12,834 bases of DNA from an uncultured Lachnospiraceae bacterium (GTDB lineage Bacteria > Bacillota > Clostridia > Lachnospirales > Lachnospiraceae), in contig CAMNQN010000084.1 of assembly GCA_946549155.1 (NCBI GenBank), positions 1-12,834 on the forward strand, in the 5' to 3' direction. Below, in pieces: positions 6,409-12,834 of this stretch; position 1 is the stretch's first letter; each line of letters starts with the position of its first letter. The position numbers and the translations under genes were made by a program. The notes under the pieces are model-generated. The model ran no database searches, had not been told where the DNA came from, and saw only the letters and a program-made list of their open reading frames with translations.

Positions 6409-8244
6409 TCAATCATTTTCTGTATTTGCCTGGATTCCCAGGTACGGAAGAATATTGGCAAAAATTCTCTGAATGACCGGAGCGGCTATGGTGCCGCCGT
6501 AATAAACACCCTGGGGATGATTGATGATACAAAGTCCCAGGACCTGAGGATCATCCGCCGGGGCAAATCCAACAAAGGAGGAAATGTAAATATTGGCGCT
6601 GCGGGGAAGCGTCTCTGAAGTGGCCGTCTTGCCCCCCACATGATAGCCTTCCAGATAGGCCCGGTTTCCGGATCCGTCCGCCACCACATGCTCCAGGATA
6701 TACTGCATGGTTTCGGAGGTCTCCCCGGAGACGATCTGCTCTCCCTCCGGATACTGAAAAATCTTTTTCAAAACGCCCTCCCGGCTCTTTTCCAGCACGC
6801 CGAAGTGAGGCGTGATTCGCTTTCCGCCGTTTACCAGGGAGCTCACCGTGGCCGCCAGCTGAATGGGCGTAATCTGAAAAGACTGTCCGAAGGCCATGGT
6901 GGCAAGCTCCACCAGCCCCACATTTTCTTTTTTATGCATGATTGTGGCGGCCTCACCCGGCAGGTCAATGCCTGTCTTTTTCAGAAGGCCAAACTGCTCC
7001 AGATAATGGAAATACCGCTCCACCCCCAACCGCAGGCCCACCTCGATGAATACCGGGTTGCAGGAGTTCTGCGCCGCCTCCAGAAAGGTCTCTGCGCCAT
7101 GCCCCGCCACCTTATGGCAGCGGATCCGCCGGTCCTCCACAATCTTGTAACCGGGACAGCTGAAATGATCGGACAGGGACACCACCCCCTCCTCCAGGCC
7201 GGCGGATGCTGTGATAACTTTAAAGGTGGAGCCCGGCTCATAGGTATCATTGATACATCCGTTCCGCCACATCTGATTCAGGAACTCCTGCTGCCATTCC
7301 GAAGCTGTCTTTTCCTTCGTTTCTGCCCCACGCTCTGCTCCAGCGTCCTCCCCTTCCGCTTCCGTCTCCGGGTTCTTTGCCTCCTGTATCGCTTCCTCCA
7401 TGGCGGCCTGCCACTCCTGCGTCAAAGTAAAGGGATCGTTCAGGTCAAACTCCGGCACATTGGTCATCCCGTATATTTCCCCGTTTCTGGGATTCAGAAT
7501 AAGGATGGAAACGCTGTCCGCCTGTTTTTGCTCCATCACCCGAAGGGCTTCCTGCTCGATATATTTTTGAATATTGTAATCCAGGCTGATCTGCAGGTCA
7601 TCCCCGGCCTCCGGTTCCAGGCGGCTCTCTCCCGCCTCCGGCAGCTCCACCCCCCGGGCATCGGTGAGGGTCAGAATCTTTCCGGCCGTTCCTTCCAGCA
7701 CACTGTCATACTGTACCTCCAGACCGATAATGCCCTGATTATCACTGCCGGTGAACCCCAGCACCTTGGAGGCCAGGCTGCCGTAGGGGTAATACCGCTT
7801 ATAATCCTCATCCACCTTCACTCCCGCCAGCTCATACTGCCGGATCTTATCCCCCACCTCCTTCTCCACATTGGACTTGATCCGCTCCATGGAACTGACC
7901 TTCTCCACCTTCTTCCTGACGCTCTCCTCCGACAGGCCCAGTTCCTTGCACAGTACGGAAATCACCCGGTCCGGTTCCCTGATCTGACTGTGAATCACAG
8001 AGATGGTACACACCGTCTTATTGTCCGCCAACACGGTTCCGTTGGTGTCCAGGATACGCCCTCTGGCCGCCTTGATGGGCCGTTCCCGCTCATGCAGCTC
8101 CTCCGCCTTTTCACTGTAATATTCCGAACGTTCCAGCATCAGATACCCCAGCCGGACGATCAGCAGCGCCAGAGCCAGAATACAGGCCAGAAAAACAAAC
8201 ACCGTCTTTTTCCGGTGAAAGGTATGCAGTTTCCCTATGGGCAT
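6409..8244 (-). CDS. spoVD: SpoVD-like class B penicillin-binding protein (transpeptidase)
   Basis: This membrane-anchored transpeptidase crosslinks peptidoglycan outside the cell, probably with FtsW/SpoVE. It has 611 residues. A short basic N-terminus precedes one membrane segment (about 14-36); the PBP dimerisation domain includes RGRILDTNG (61-69) and the transpeptidase domain follows. Active-site motifs are STFK (Ser339, Lys342), SCN (394-396) and KTAT (539-542), where the usual third motif is KTG. An acidic insertion lies at about 285-312. It ends soon after the transpeptidase domain and has no PASTA domains, although B. subtilis SpoVD has one. The ATG at 8242-8244 is the only start that keeps the membrane anchor. 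Its ribosome site GAGG (8252-8255) lies inside the 3' arm of a strong hairpin. A vegetative division role is also possible. Confidence 0.9.
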   Translation of the reverse strand: MPIGKLHTFHRKKTVFVFLACILALALLIVRLGYLMLERSEYYSEKAEELHERERPIKAARGRILDTNGTVLADNKTVCTISVIHSQIREPDRVISVLCKELGLSEESVRKKVEKVSSMERIKSNVEKEVGDKIRQYELAGVKVDEDYKRYYPYGSLASKVLGFTGSDNQGIIGLEVQYDSVLEGTAGKILTLTDARGVELPEAGESRLEPEAGDDLQISLDYNIQKYIEQEALRVMEQKQADSVSILILNPRNGEIYGMTNVPEFDLNDPFTLTQEWQAAMEEAIQEAKNPETEAEGEDAGAERGAETKEKTASEWQQEFLNQMWRNGCINDTYEPGSTFKVITASAGLEEGVVSLSDHFSCPGYKIVEDRRIRCHKVAGHGAETFLEAAQNSCNPVFIEVGLRLGVERYFHYLEQFGLLKKTGIDLPGEAATIMHKKENVGLVELATMAFGQSFQITPIQLAATVSSLVNGGKRITPHFGVLEKSREGVLKKIFQYPEGEQIVSGETSETMQYILEHVVADGSGNRAYLEGYHVGGKTATSETLPRSANIYISSFVGFAPADDPQVLGLCIINHPQGVYYGGTIAAPVIQRIFANILPYLGIQANTEND

Positions 8245-8296
8245 AAAAAAACCTCATGAAAGTTTTATTATAATCTATTATCACTTTCATGAGGTT
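8245..8296 (-). terminator. Hairpin with U-run, overlapping the SpoVD-like start region
   Basis: On the minus strand a perfect 14-bp inverted repeat, AACCTCATGAAAGT (8250-8263 on the plus strand) and its complement (8283-8296), encloses a 19-nt loop. It is followed directly by seven U residues (8245-8251) that run into the ATG at 8242-8244. This has the form of an intrinsic terminator. The 3' arm also holds GAGG, the only ribosome site for the next gene, so the fold would both stop transcription and hide that site. The same stem has no T-run on the plus strand. The structure is certain; whether it acts as terminator, attenuator or translational lock is inferred. Confidence 0.7.
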
Positions 8297-8343
8297 ATGT
8301 TAATTTAACCGGAAAAACCCATCCTGCATGGCCGGCTTCTCTT
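8245..8343 (-). promoter_or_regulatory. Spacer between the two PBP genes with a possible -10 box
   Basis: This is the longest gap inside the cluster. Most of it is the hairpin at 8250-8296. The hairpin loop, read on the minus strand, contains TATAAT (8267-8272). I see no good -35 box and no extended -10 at the proper distance, nor a convincing sigma-E type site, so a promoter here is only possible. If it were used, the transcript would start near 8260-8264, lack the 5' arm of the hairpin and leave the ribosome site of the next gene free. Confidence 0.25.
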
Positions 8344-10602
8344 CTATTGCTCCGCCGCCGGATCCTGAACCGTCAGATCCTCGTCTGTCACACCGTCCCA
8401 GACTGTGCCGGAATCCCCCTCGTCTGTCCGATCCGGCGGAGAGGAAATATTGGGATTATCCGCCTTGGGATCCAGCTTCGTCACTTTGTTCACCAGCTCC
8501 TTGACATTCCCCCAGGCATCCACGGCATCGCCATTCTCATTGATGGAAGCGCCCTCCACCGGCGTCCCCTCCTCACCGTGCACCACCACGCCCTGATCGT
8601 TCACATAGGCATCCTGATACAGATTCCCGTAGCTGTCATAAGCCTGAAAGGTCTCCCTGTTCGTTCCTCCCTGCACCACATCGTCCCGGCTCATTCCCAG
8701 ATAAACCAGAAGCTCGTCGGTGATCTCCTCCGTGGGATACAGGCCCAGGTAGGGAAATACCTCCGTGGCAATCTTTCGAAAAAGCACCTGGGGATAACTG
8801 CTGTCCGCCTGGTCCGCCACATTGGGCTCATCGACTACCACATAGATCACCACCTGGGGATCATCTATGGGCGCGGCGCCGATGAAGGACACCAGATATT
8901 TGCCTGTGGCACGGGTCTTGGTCTCCGGGTCGATCTTCTCCGCCGTACCGGTTTTCCCACCGGTCCGATAGCCCGGCACCTGGGATTTTCTTCCCGTACC
9001 TTTCTTTACTGCAGTCTCCAGATAGCCTCTCACCAGACTGGAGGCATAAGAGGAAATGGGCTGGCGCAGCAGCAGGCCGTCCACTGTCTTTTCCACACTG
9101 CCATCCGCATTTTTCACCTGCTTCACCACATGAGGCTGATAATAATAGCCTCCGTTGATGACCGCAGAGAAGGCGGCGATCTCCTGAACCATGTTGCAGG
9201 TAAAGCCCTGACCGAAAGTACAGGTAGCCAGCTCCACCTCGTGCATGGCGTCCCGGCTGTAGATCACGCCGGGGTTTTCGTTGGGCAGGTCAATGCCCGT
9301 GGCGCTTCCAAAGCCGAACAGCCGCTGAAACTCACAAAATTTGGAAATTCCCATCTTCATACCGATCTGCATCAACGCGTCATTGCAGGAGTTTACAATG
9401 GCGTATTCCAGGGACTCGTCTCCGTGGCCGTAAATGTTATCACAGTTGATTCTCGTATCCGTGATAAACTCATAGCCATCGCAGTAAAAATAATCTCCGT
9501 CGGAAACCGCCCCGATTTCCAGCGCTGAGGCCACGGTGATGGGCTTTACGGTGGACCCGGGCTCATACCCTTCCGAAACACAGAAATTGCTCCACATGGT
9601 GTTCAGCGCTTCCACATAAGTCTCCTGGTCCATGGCCTTAATTTCCGCCCCGGTGTACCAGTCCGTCAGATCCTGGGGATCGTTCAGGTCAAAGCCGGAG
9701 TTGGTGCCCATACCTAAAATCTCCCCATTGTTGGGATCCATCACCACCACGCCGATATTCCTCGCCCCTTTATTATGGTTCTCGTCATCGCCGTAGGTCT
9801 CATCAAATTCCGCAATGTATTTCTCGATGATCTGCTGAATATTCATATCGATGGTGGTCACCAGCGTTTTTCCGTGATCCGGCTCAATCGTGGTCTTCTG
9901 GAACTCGGAATTTTCATTGAGATAGCCGAAGGTCCGCCCGTTGGTGCCGTTTAAAATGCTGTCGTAATAGGCTTCCAGGCCACAGACCCCCTGATCGATA
10001 TCATTGGAAAAGCCGATCACGTTGCTGGCCAACTGGGAATAGGGGTAAGTTCGCTGATACTCCTCCTCAAACCAGACGCCGGTTACCTTCTCCAGCCGCT
10101 GCCGCTGAGTATCCGACAGCTCCCGGTCCTCGTCCAGGGAAACATATTCCTCGTAGGCCCGCTTCTCCTCCTCCGTGGCTTTGCGCTTCACCACCTGGTA
10201 CTGGCTGTCCCTGGTTTTTTCATTTTCTATCCGGTCGCGCACATCCGCCTCATCCAGCTCCAGGGAGGTGCAGACCGCCTCGATGGTGGGCTCCACATAA
10301 TCCTCATCACTGTTGATGGCGTAGCAGTCCAACACCACATTGTAAACCCGATCGCTGCGGGCCAGAATAATGCCATTCGCATCCTGGATTTCCCCCCTTC
10401 GGTAGGGGATGGTCCTGCTGTCATAGCTTTGCTGGGACAATACCTGTTTCGCGTATTTATTTCCGCTCTTGGCCGTAATATACGTGATTCTCACCAGCAG
10501 AACCACCAGCATACATAAAACGAATGCAAATACAGCTAAAAGCTTTTTCTGCATCCGTTTCGTAAATTTTTTCTTTCTCTTTTCTCTGTTCGCGTTTGCC
10601 AA
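8344..10602 (-). CDS. Class B penicillin-binding protein with long C-terminal tail (FtsI/PBP2B type)
   Basis: This is a division-type transpeptidase of 752 residues. A strongly basic N-terminus (REKRKKKFTKR) precedes a membrane segment at about 20-42. The PBP dimerisation domain follows, with IPYRRGEIQDANG (65-77), then the transpeptidase domain with STVK (Ser350, Lys353), SCN (405-407) and KTGT (550-553). All three motifs are canonical. The catalytic domain ends near 625. Beyond it lie a helical stretch, a module (652-700) like that at the end of DivIB, and an acidic Pro/Asp-rich tail (711-752). No PASTA domains are seen. The start is TTG at 10600-10602 with AGGTG 5 nt upstream, overlapping the ftsL stop. 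Following FtsL directly, it is likely the FtsI/PBP2B-like partner of FtsW in vegetative division. Confidence 0.92.
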   Translation of the reverse strand: MANANREKRKKKFTKRMQKKLLAVFAFVLCMLVVLLVRITYITAKSGNKYAKQVLSQQSYDSRTIPYRRGEIQDANGIILARSDRVYNVVLDCYAINSDEDYVEPTIEAVCTSLELDEADVRDRIENEKTRDSQYQVVKRKATEEEKRAYEEYVSLDEDRELSDTQRQRLEKVTGVWFEEEYQRTYPYSQLASNVIGFSNDIDQGVCGLEAYYDSILNGTNGRTFGYLNENSEFQKTTIEPDHGKTLVTTIDMNIQQIIEKYIAEFDETYGDDENHNKGARNIGVVVMDPNNGEILGMGTNSGFDLNDPQDLTDWYTGAEIKAMDQETYVEALNTMWSNFCVSEGYEPGSTVKPITVASALEIGAVSDGDYFYCDGYEFITDTRINCDNIYGHGDESLEYAIVNSCNDALMQIGMKMGISKFCEFQRLFGFGSATGIDLPNENPGVIYSRDAMHEVELATCTFGQGFTCNMVQEIAAFSAVINGGYYYQPHVVKQVKNADGSVEKTVDGLLLRQPISSYASSLVRGYLETAVKKGTGRKSQVPGYRTGGKTGTAEKIDPETKTRATGKYLVSFIGAAPIDDPQVVIYVVVDEPNVADQADSSYPQVLFRKIATEVFPYLGLYPTEEITDELLVYLGMSRDDVVQGGTNRETFQAYDSYGNLYQDAYVNDQGVVVHGEEGTPVEGASINENGDAVDAWGNVKELVNKVTKLDPKADNPNISSPPDRTDEGDSGTVWDGVTDEDLTVQDPAAEQ
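8503..8649 (-). other. PBP C-terminal module shared with DivIB
   Basis: This encodes residues 652-700 of the PBP. It shares with the DivIB C-terminus the ordered elements YDS.G.L..DA.V, VV, GTP..G, INENG and DA..N. In the PBP an acidic tail follows the module; in DivIB an acidic linker precedes it. Both copies lie outside the membrane by topology. Confidence 0.7.
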
Positions 10603-10610
10603 ACTATCAC

Positions 10611-11117
10611 CTATTCTGCAGGAATATCCTGATACTGTTTTACATAATCGCTCTGGGTACTGTCATAAATCTGGATCTGCTTCTCGCTGGCATACACCAT
10701 TCCCAGCTTATTCATGGCCACATCCTTGACATGCTCCAAATCCACAGAGGAAGTAATCCGATTGTACTCGGAATCATTCTCCAGCTTCATCTGGCTCAGC
10801 TCCATGCCCAGGAAGGTGGCACTCTTCTGAAGAGTGGTATTCTGTGCCTGCAGCTTCAGGTAATTGATACAGACCATCACCGTCACCACAGCCGCCGCGG
10901 TCAGAAACAGCATATAGCTCATATTCATCTGCAAAGCCTTTTCCCGGTTTTTCCTGGTAGCGAAGCTGACAGCGCGGCGTTCCCTGACTTCACGCTGCGG
11001 AGCCGTCTGAAGCTTCCGGACTGTGTTCCCGTCCACATAGGTATTTACCTGATATTGATTGTGGGGCCGCTCCCGACGTCCTGCATTGCCGGTGGGCCGC
11101 TGACTCGTTCTCGCCAT
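10611..11117 (-). CDS. ftsL: FtsL-like bitopic cell division protein
   Basis: FtsL is a small membrane protein that joins DivIB and DivIC in a complex activating septal FtsW and PBP. This protein has 168 residues: a long polar, basic cytoplasmic part (1-65), one membrane segment at about 66-86, and an outer part whose first section (about 87-117) has the spacing of a coiled coil. Near the end LEHVKDVAMNKLGMVYAS resembles the conserved FtsL tail. The cytoplasmic part is longer than in B. subtilis FtsL. Sequence conservation is low in this family, so position counts: it lies between rsmH (20 nt away) and the class B PBP (8 nt away), the standard ftsL place. The start ATG at 11115-11117 has a GGCGGA-like ribosome site. 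Confidence 0.85.
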   Translation of the reverse strand: MARTSQRPTGNAGRRERPHNQYQVNTYVDGNTVRKLQTAPQREVRERRAVSFATRKNREKALQMNMSYMLFLTAAAVVTVMVCINYLKLQAQNTTLQKSATFLGMELSQMKLENDSEYNRITSSVDLEHVKDVAMNKLGMVYASEKQIQIYDSTQSDYVKQYQDIPAE

Positions 11118-11137
11118 ACTATTCCGCCTTTGCCTTT

Positions 11138-12079
11138 TTATGATTGTCTGCGCTCAAATACCCGCAGCTTCGCGCTCTTGGACCTGGAATTTTCCTCCAG
11201 CTCCGCCTCGCCCGGGACGATGGGCTTTCGTGTGATCACCGTACCCTTTGATTTTTTCCCGCACACGCACACCGGGAACTCCGGGGGGCAGGTACAGGGA
11301 TTTTCATTTTTTCTATATATAGTCTTTACAATTCTGTCTTCCAGGGAATGGAAGGTAATGATGCAGATTCGTCCGCCGTCGTTTAGCAGATCGATCATAT
11401 CATCCAGAGAATCTCTCAAAACATCCAGTTCGTGATTTACCTCAATCCTGATCGCCTGAAATGTCCTTTTGGCAGGGTGTCCGCCCACTGCTCGAACCTT
11501 TGCCGGAATGGCCGCTTTTATGATATGAATTAACTCCCCAGTCGTTTCAATCGTCTTTTCTTTTCGGGCATTTACAATATGCTTTGCGATGTTTTTTGCG
11601 AACTTGTCTTCCCCATAGTCTCTGATGATGCGGTAAAGCTCCATCTCACTATACTCATTCACAACATCCCTGGCTGTCAAAGGCTGCCTCTGATCCATCC
11701 TCATGTCCAGCGGCACATCCTCTCTGTAAGTAAACCCGCGGTCTGCGTCATCCAGTTGATAGGAGGAGACCCCCAGATCCAAAATGACTCCATCTACTGA
11801 TGTAATTCCAAGTTTCGCAAGCTCCGCTTTCATATCGCAGTAATTACTGCGGATAATCGTAACCTTGCCTGCATAGTCCCGAAGGCGCTCGCCTGCCGCC
11901 TCAATCGCCGCGGCGTCCTGATCGATCCCAATCAGCCTTCCCTTATCGGAAAGCCTCCTGCAAATCTCATAGGAATGCCCGCCGCCTCCCAGCGTGCCAT
12001 CCACATAGATCCCGTCCGGCCTTATGTGCAAATTTTCAACGCATTCGTCCAAAAGTACAGATTTATGCTTAAATTCCAT
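11138..12079 (-). CDS. rsmH: 16S rRNA (cytosine1402-N4)-methyltransferase RsmH
   Basis: RsmH (formerly MraW) methylates N4 of C1402 in the 16S rRNA decoding centre using S-adenosylmethionine. The protein has 313 residues, the usual length. The N-terminal KHKSVLLDECVENL and the SAM-binding loop DGTLGGGGHS (27-36) are typical, as are DLGVSSYQLD (101-110), GFTYRED, the segment FQAIRIEVNHEL (207-218) and ITFHSLEDRIVK (241-252). A four-Cys motif CTCPPEFPVCVCG (262-274) is seen, common in Firmicutes members. The ATG at 12077-12079 has GGGGAGGA 5 nt upstream. It follows mraZ by 15 nt, the standard arrangement, and should be co-transcribed with it. Confidence 0.97.
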   Translation of the reverse strand: MEFKHKSVLLDECVENLHIRPDGIYVDGTLGGGGHSYEICRRLSDKGRLIGIDQDAAAIEAAGERLRDYAGKVTIIRSNYCDMKAELAKLGITSVDGVILDLGVSSYQLDDADRGFTYREDVPLDMRMDQRQPLTARDVVNEYSEMELYRIIRDYGEDKFAKNIAKHIVNARKEKTIETTGELIHIIKAAIPAKVRAVGGHPAKRTFQAIRIEVNHELDVLRDSLDDMIDLLNDGGRICIITFHSLEDRIVKTIYRKNENPCTCPPEFPVCVCGKKSKGTVITRKPIVPGEAELEENSRSKSAKLRVFERRQS

Positions 12080-12094
12080 ACAATCCTCCCCAGG

Positions 12095-12532
12095 TTATAT
12101 GCTTAACCCTAAATCTGTCATCTGTTCCGCGATACTGTCCATATCGCCGTCATCCAACGCATTGTTTTCCGTCCATTTTGCCTTGCTCCAGATCTCAATC
12201 CGATTGAGCATACCAGCCAGAACAACATCCTTATCCAGACCAGCAAATTCTCTCAGCGTCGCCGGTAAGAGAATTCTCCCCTGCTTGTCCAATTCACACG
12301 GGGTGGCACCCGCCACAAAGAAACGGGTAAACTGTCTCGCGCCCTTCTGGGTAAGCGGTAAAGTACGCAGCTTCTCCTCAAAGGCCGTCCATTCGTTCTG
12401 GGGAAACACAAAGAGGCAGCCGTCCAATCCCTTTGTCACAATAAATTCTTCCCCTAATTGCTCACGGAATTTTGACGGGATAATCAGCCTGCCTTTGGTG
12501 TCCACTGTATGGTTGTATTCACCCATGAACAT
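12095..12532 (-). CDS. mraZ: Transcriptional regulator MraZ
   Basis: MraZ is an AbrB-like, ring-forming DNA-binding protein that controls its own dcw operon. Two tandem copies of the MraZ fold are visible: the first with DTKGRLIIPSKFRE near residues 11-24, the second with DKQGRILLPATLRE near 82-95. Two adjacent ATG codons (12533-12535 and 12530-12532) could start it, and AGAAGG lies 6 or 9 nt upstream. I choose the second because family members begin MFMGEY, giving 145 residues. It is the first gene of the cluster, with a candidate array of its binding boxes about 90-130 nt upstream at 12620-12665, so autoregulation is likely. The C-terminus beyond about residue 115 is acidic and variable. 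Confidence 0.95.
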   Translation of the reverse strand: MFMGEYNHTVDTKGRLIIPSKFREQLGEEFIVTKGLDGCLFVFPQNEWTAFEEKLRTLPLTQKGARQFTRFFVAGATPCELDKQGRILLPATLREFAGLDKDVVLAGMLNRIEIWSKAKWTENNALDDGDMDSIAEQMTDLGLSI

Positions 12533-12619
12533 CATCGACTACCTTCTTTCGGATACGTGGAACGGGGCTTTATGATGCTCCACATCCTCTGCATTCACAG
12601 GGACGAGGCTTCCTTTTCC

Positions 12620-12665
12620 ACCACTCAGCCTCCATTCTGACCCACAAGTCACCACTTTTCACCAC
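12620..12665 (-). promoter_or_regulatory. Array of probable MraZ binding boxes
   Basis: On the minus strand the pentamers GTGGT (12661-12665), GTGGT (12651-12655), GTGGG (12641-12645) and the weaker ATGGA (12631-12635) occur at exact 10-nt steps. A further GTGGT lies at 12620-12624, one nt out of step. The first two sit in the longer context AAGTGGTGA. MraZ proteins are known to bind short G-rich direct repeats with about 10-bp period upstream of mraZ, one per helical turn. The array lies just downstream of the likely transcription start, where binding could block RNA polymerase. Confidence 0.7.
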
Positions 12666-12675
12666 TTATGTGTCT

Positions 12676-12704
12676 ATATTAGCCCATGTCGGCAGAAATT
12701 ACAA
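12676..12704 (-). promoter_or_regulatory. Probable promoter of the mraZ-led cluster
   Basis: On the minus strand TTGTAA (12699-12704) and TAATAT (12676-12681) lie 17 nt apart, each matching four of six sigma-A consensus bases. The region upstream (12711-12740) is very A/T-rich. Transcription would start near 12669, giving a leader of about 135 nt that begins at the MraZ boxes. No better match is seen between the repeat element and mraZ. Confidence 0.5.
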
Positions 12705-12742
12705 GGGGAAATTCAAAATTTTAATATATTTTATGATTACCC

Positions 12743-12834
12743 GGACGCAGGATGGGGAGGGGCAGTACGCACACAAGCATCTGGAAAACATCTCCGGATA
12801 CTAAGAAAACCTAAGATGCAGCCGGCCCCGGATT
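12743..12834. repeat. Half copy of the palindromic repeat element
   Basis: Positions 12743-12785 form one 43-nt arm that begins GGACGCAGGATG and ends CATCTGGA; then come the same loop AAACATC (12786-12792) and the first 7 nt of the other arm (12793-12799). A stretch of 22 nt (12778-12799) is identical to 211-232. The arm matches the inverted right arm of the 174-270 copy at 31 of 43 positions with no gaps. After 12799 the sequence no longer pairs with the left arm, so this copy is truncated or replaced on its right side. The remaining bases to 12834, including a CTAAG-AAAAC-CTAAG direct repeat, hold nothing I recognise. Confidence 0.75.

Noticed and set aside
8318..8327. Ten-base match (GCAGGATGGG on the minus strand) to the arm of the palindromic repeat, in the spacer between the PBP genes
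   Set aside because: The match stops after ten bases and neither the core CATCTGGA nor the loop is present, so a repeat remnant cannot be supported.
12570..12635. 21-codon minus-strand leader peptide frame with two Trp and three Cys codons upstream of mraZ
   Set aside because: There is no ribosome site before the ATG, the ATG is itself part of a MraZ-like box, and no terminator or alternative fold follows it.

Overview
The window carries one division and cell wall (dcw) gene cluster, written entirely on the minus strand and read from right to left. The style points to a spore-forming member of the Clostridia, most likely Lachnospiraceae. The reasons are an MraZ that begins MFMGEY, a DivIB-type rather than FtsQ-type protein, two class B penicillin-binding proteins (PBPs) in tandem of which the second looks like SpoVD, a SpoVE/FtsW protein, fairly GC-rich coding sequence with AT-rich spacers, and several TTG starts. 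The genus cannot be told from the sequence alone.

Layout from right (upstream) to left (downstream). 12743-12834 holds half of a palindromic repeat. 12536-12742 holds the probable mraZ promoter and an array of about 10-nt repeats that look like MraZ binding boxes. The genes then follow: mraZ, rsmH, ftsL-like, a class B PBP with an unusual C-terminal tail, a 97-nt spacer with a perfect 14-bp hairpin, a SpoVD-like PBP, mraY, murD, ftsW/spoVE, murA and divIB/ftsQ. Next comes a complete 97-bp palindromic repeat (174-270), and finally a well-formed leftward promoter (64-92) whose gene lies outside the window.

The genes cover control of the cluster (MraZ), rRNA methylation (RsmH), cytoplasmic and lipid-linked precursor synthesis (MurA, MurD, MraY), septal glycan polymerisation (FtsW/SpoVE), transpeptidation (two PBPs) and the FtsL/DivIB part of the divisome. 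MurB, MurC, MurE, MurF, MurG and FtsZ are not seen here.

Three points stand out. First, the DivIB protein and the first PBP end in or near a recognisably homologous module of about 50 residues, which suggests a shared extracytoplasmic ligand or partner. Second, the hairpin between the two PBP genes is followed by seven U residues and contains the only Shine-Dalgarno sequence of the second PBP gene, so it could act as an attenuator or a translational lock on the whole downstream half of the cluster. Third, copies of the same palindromic element, one whole and one half, lie on both sides of the cluster.
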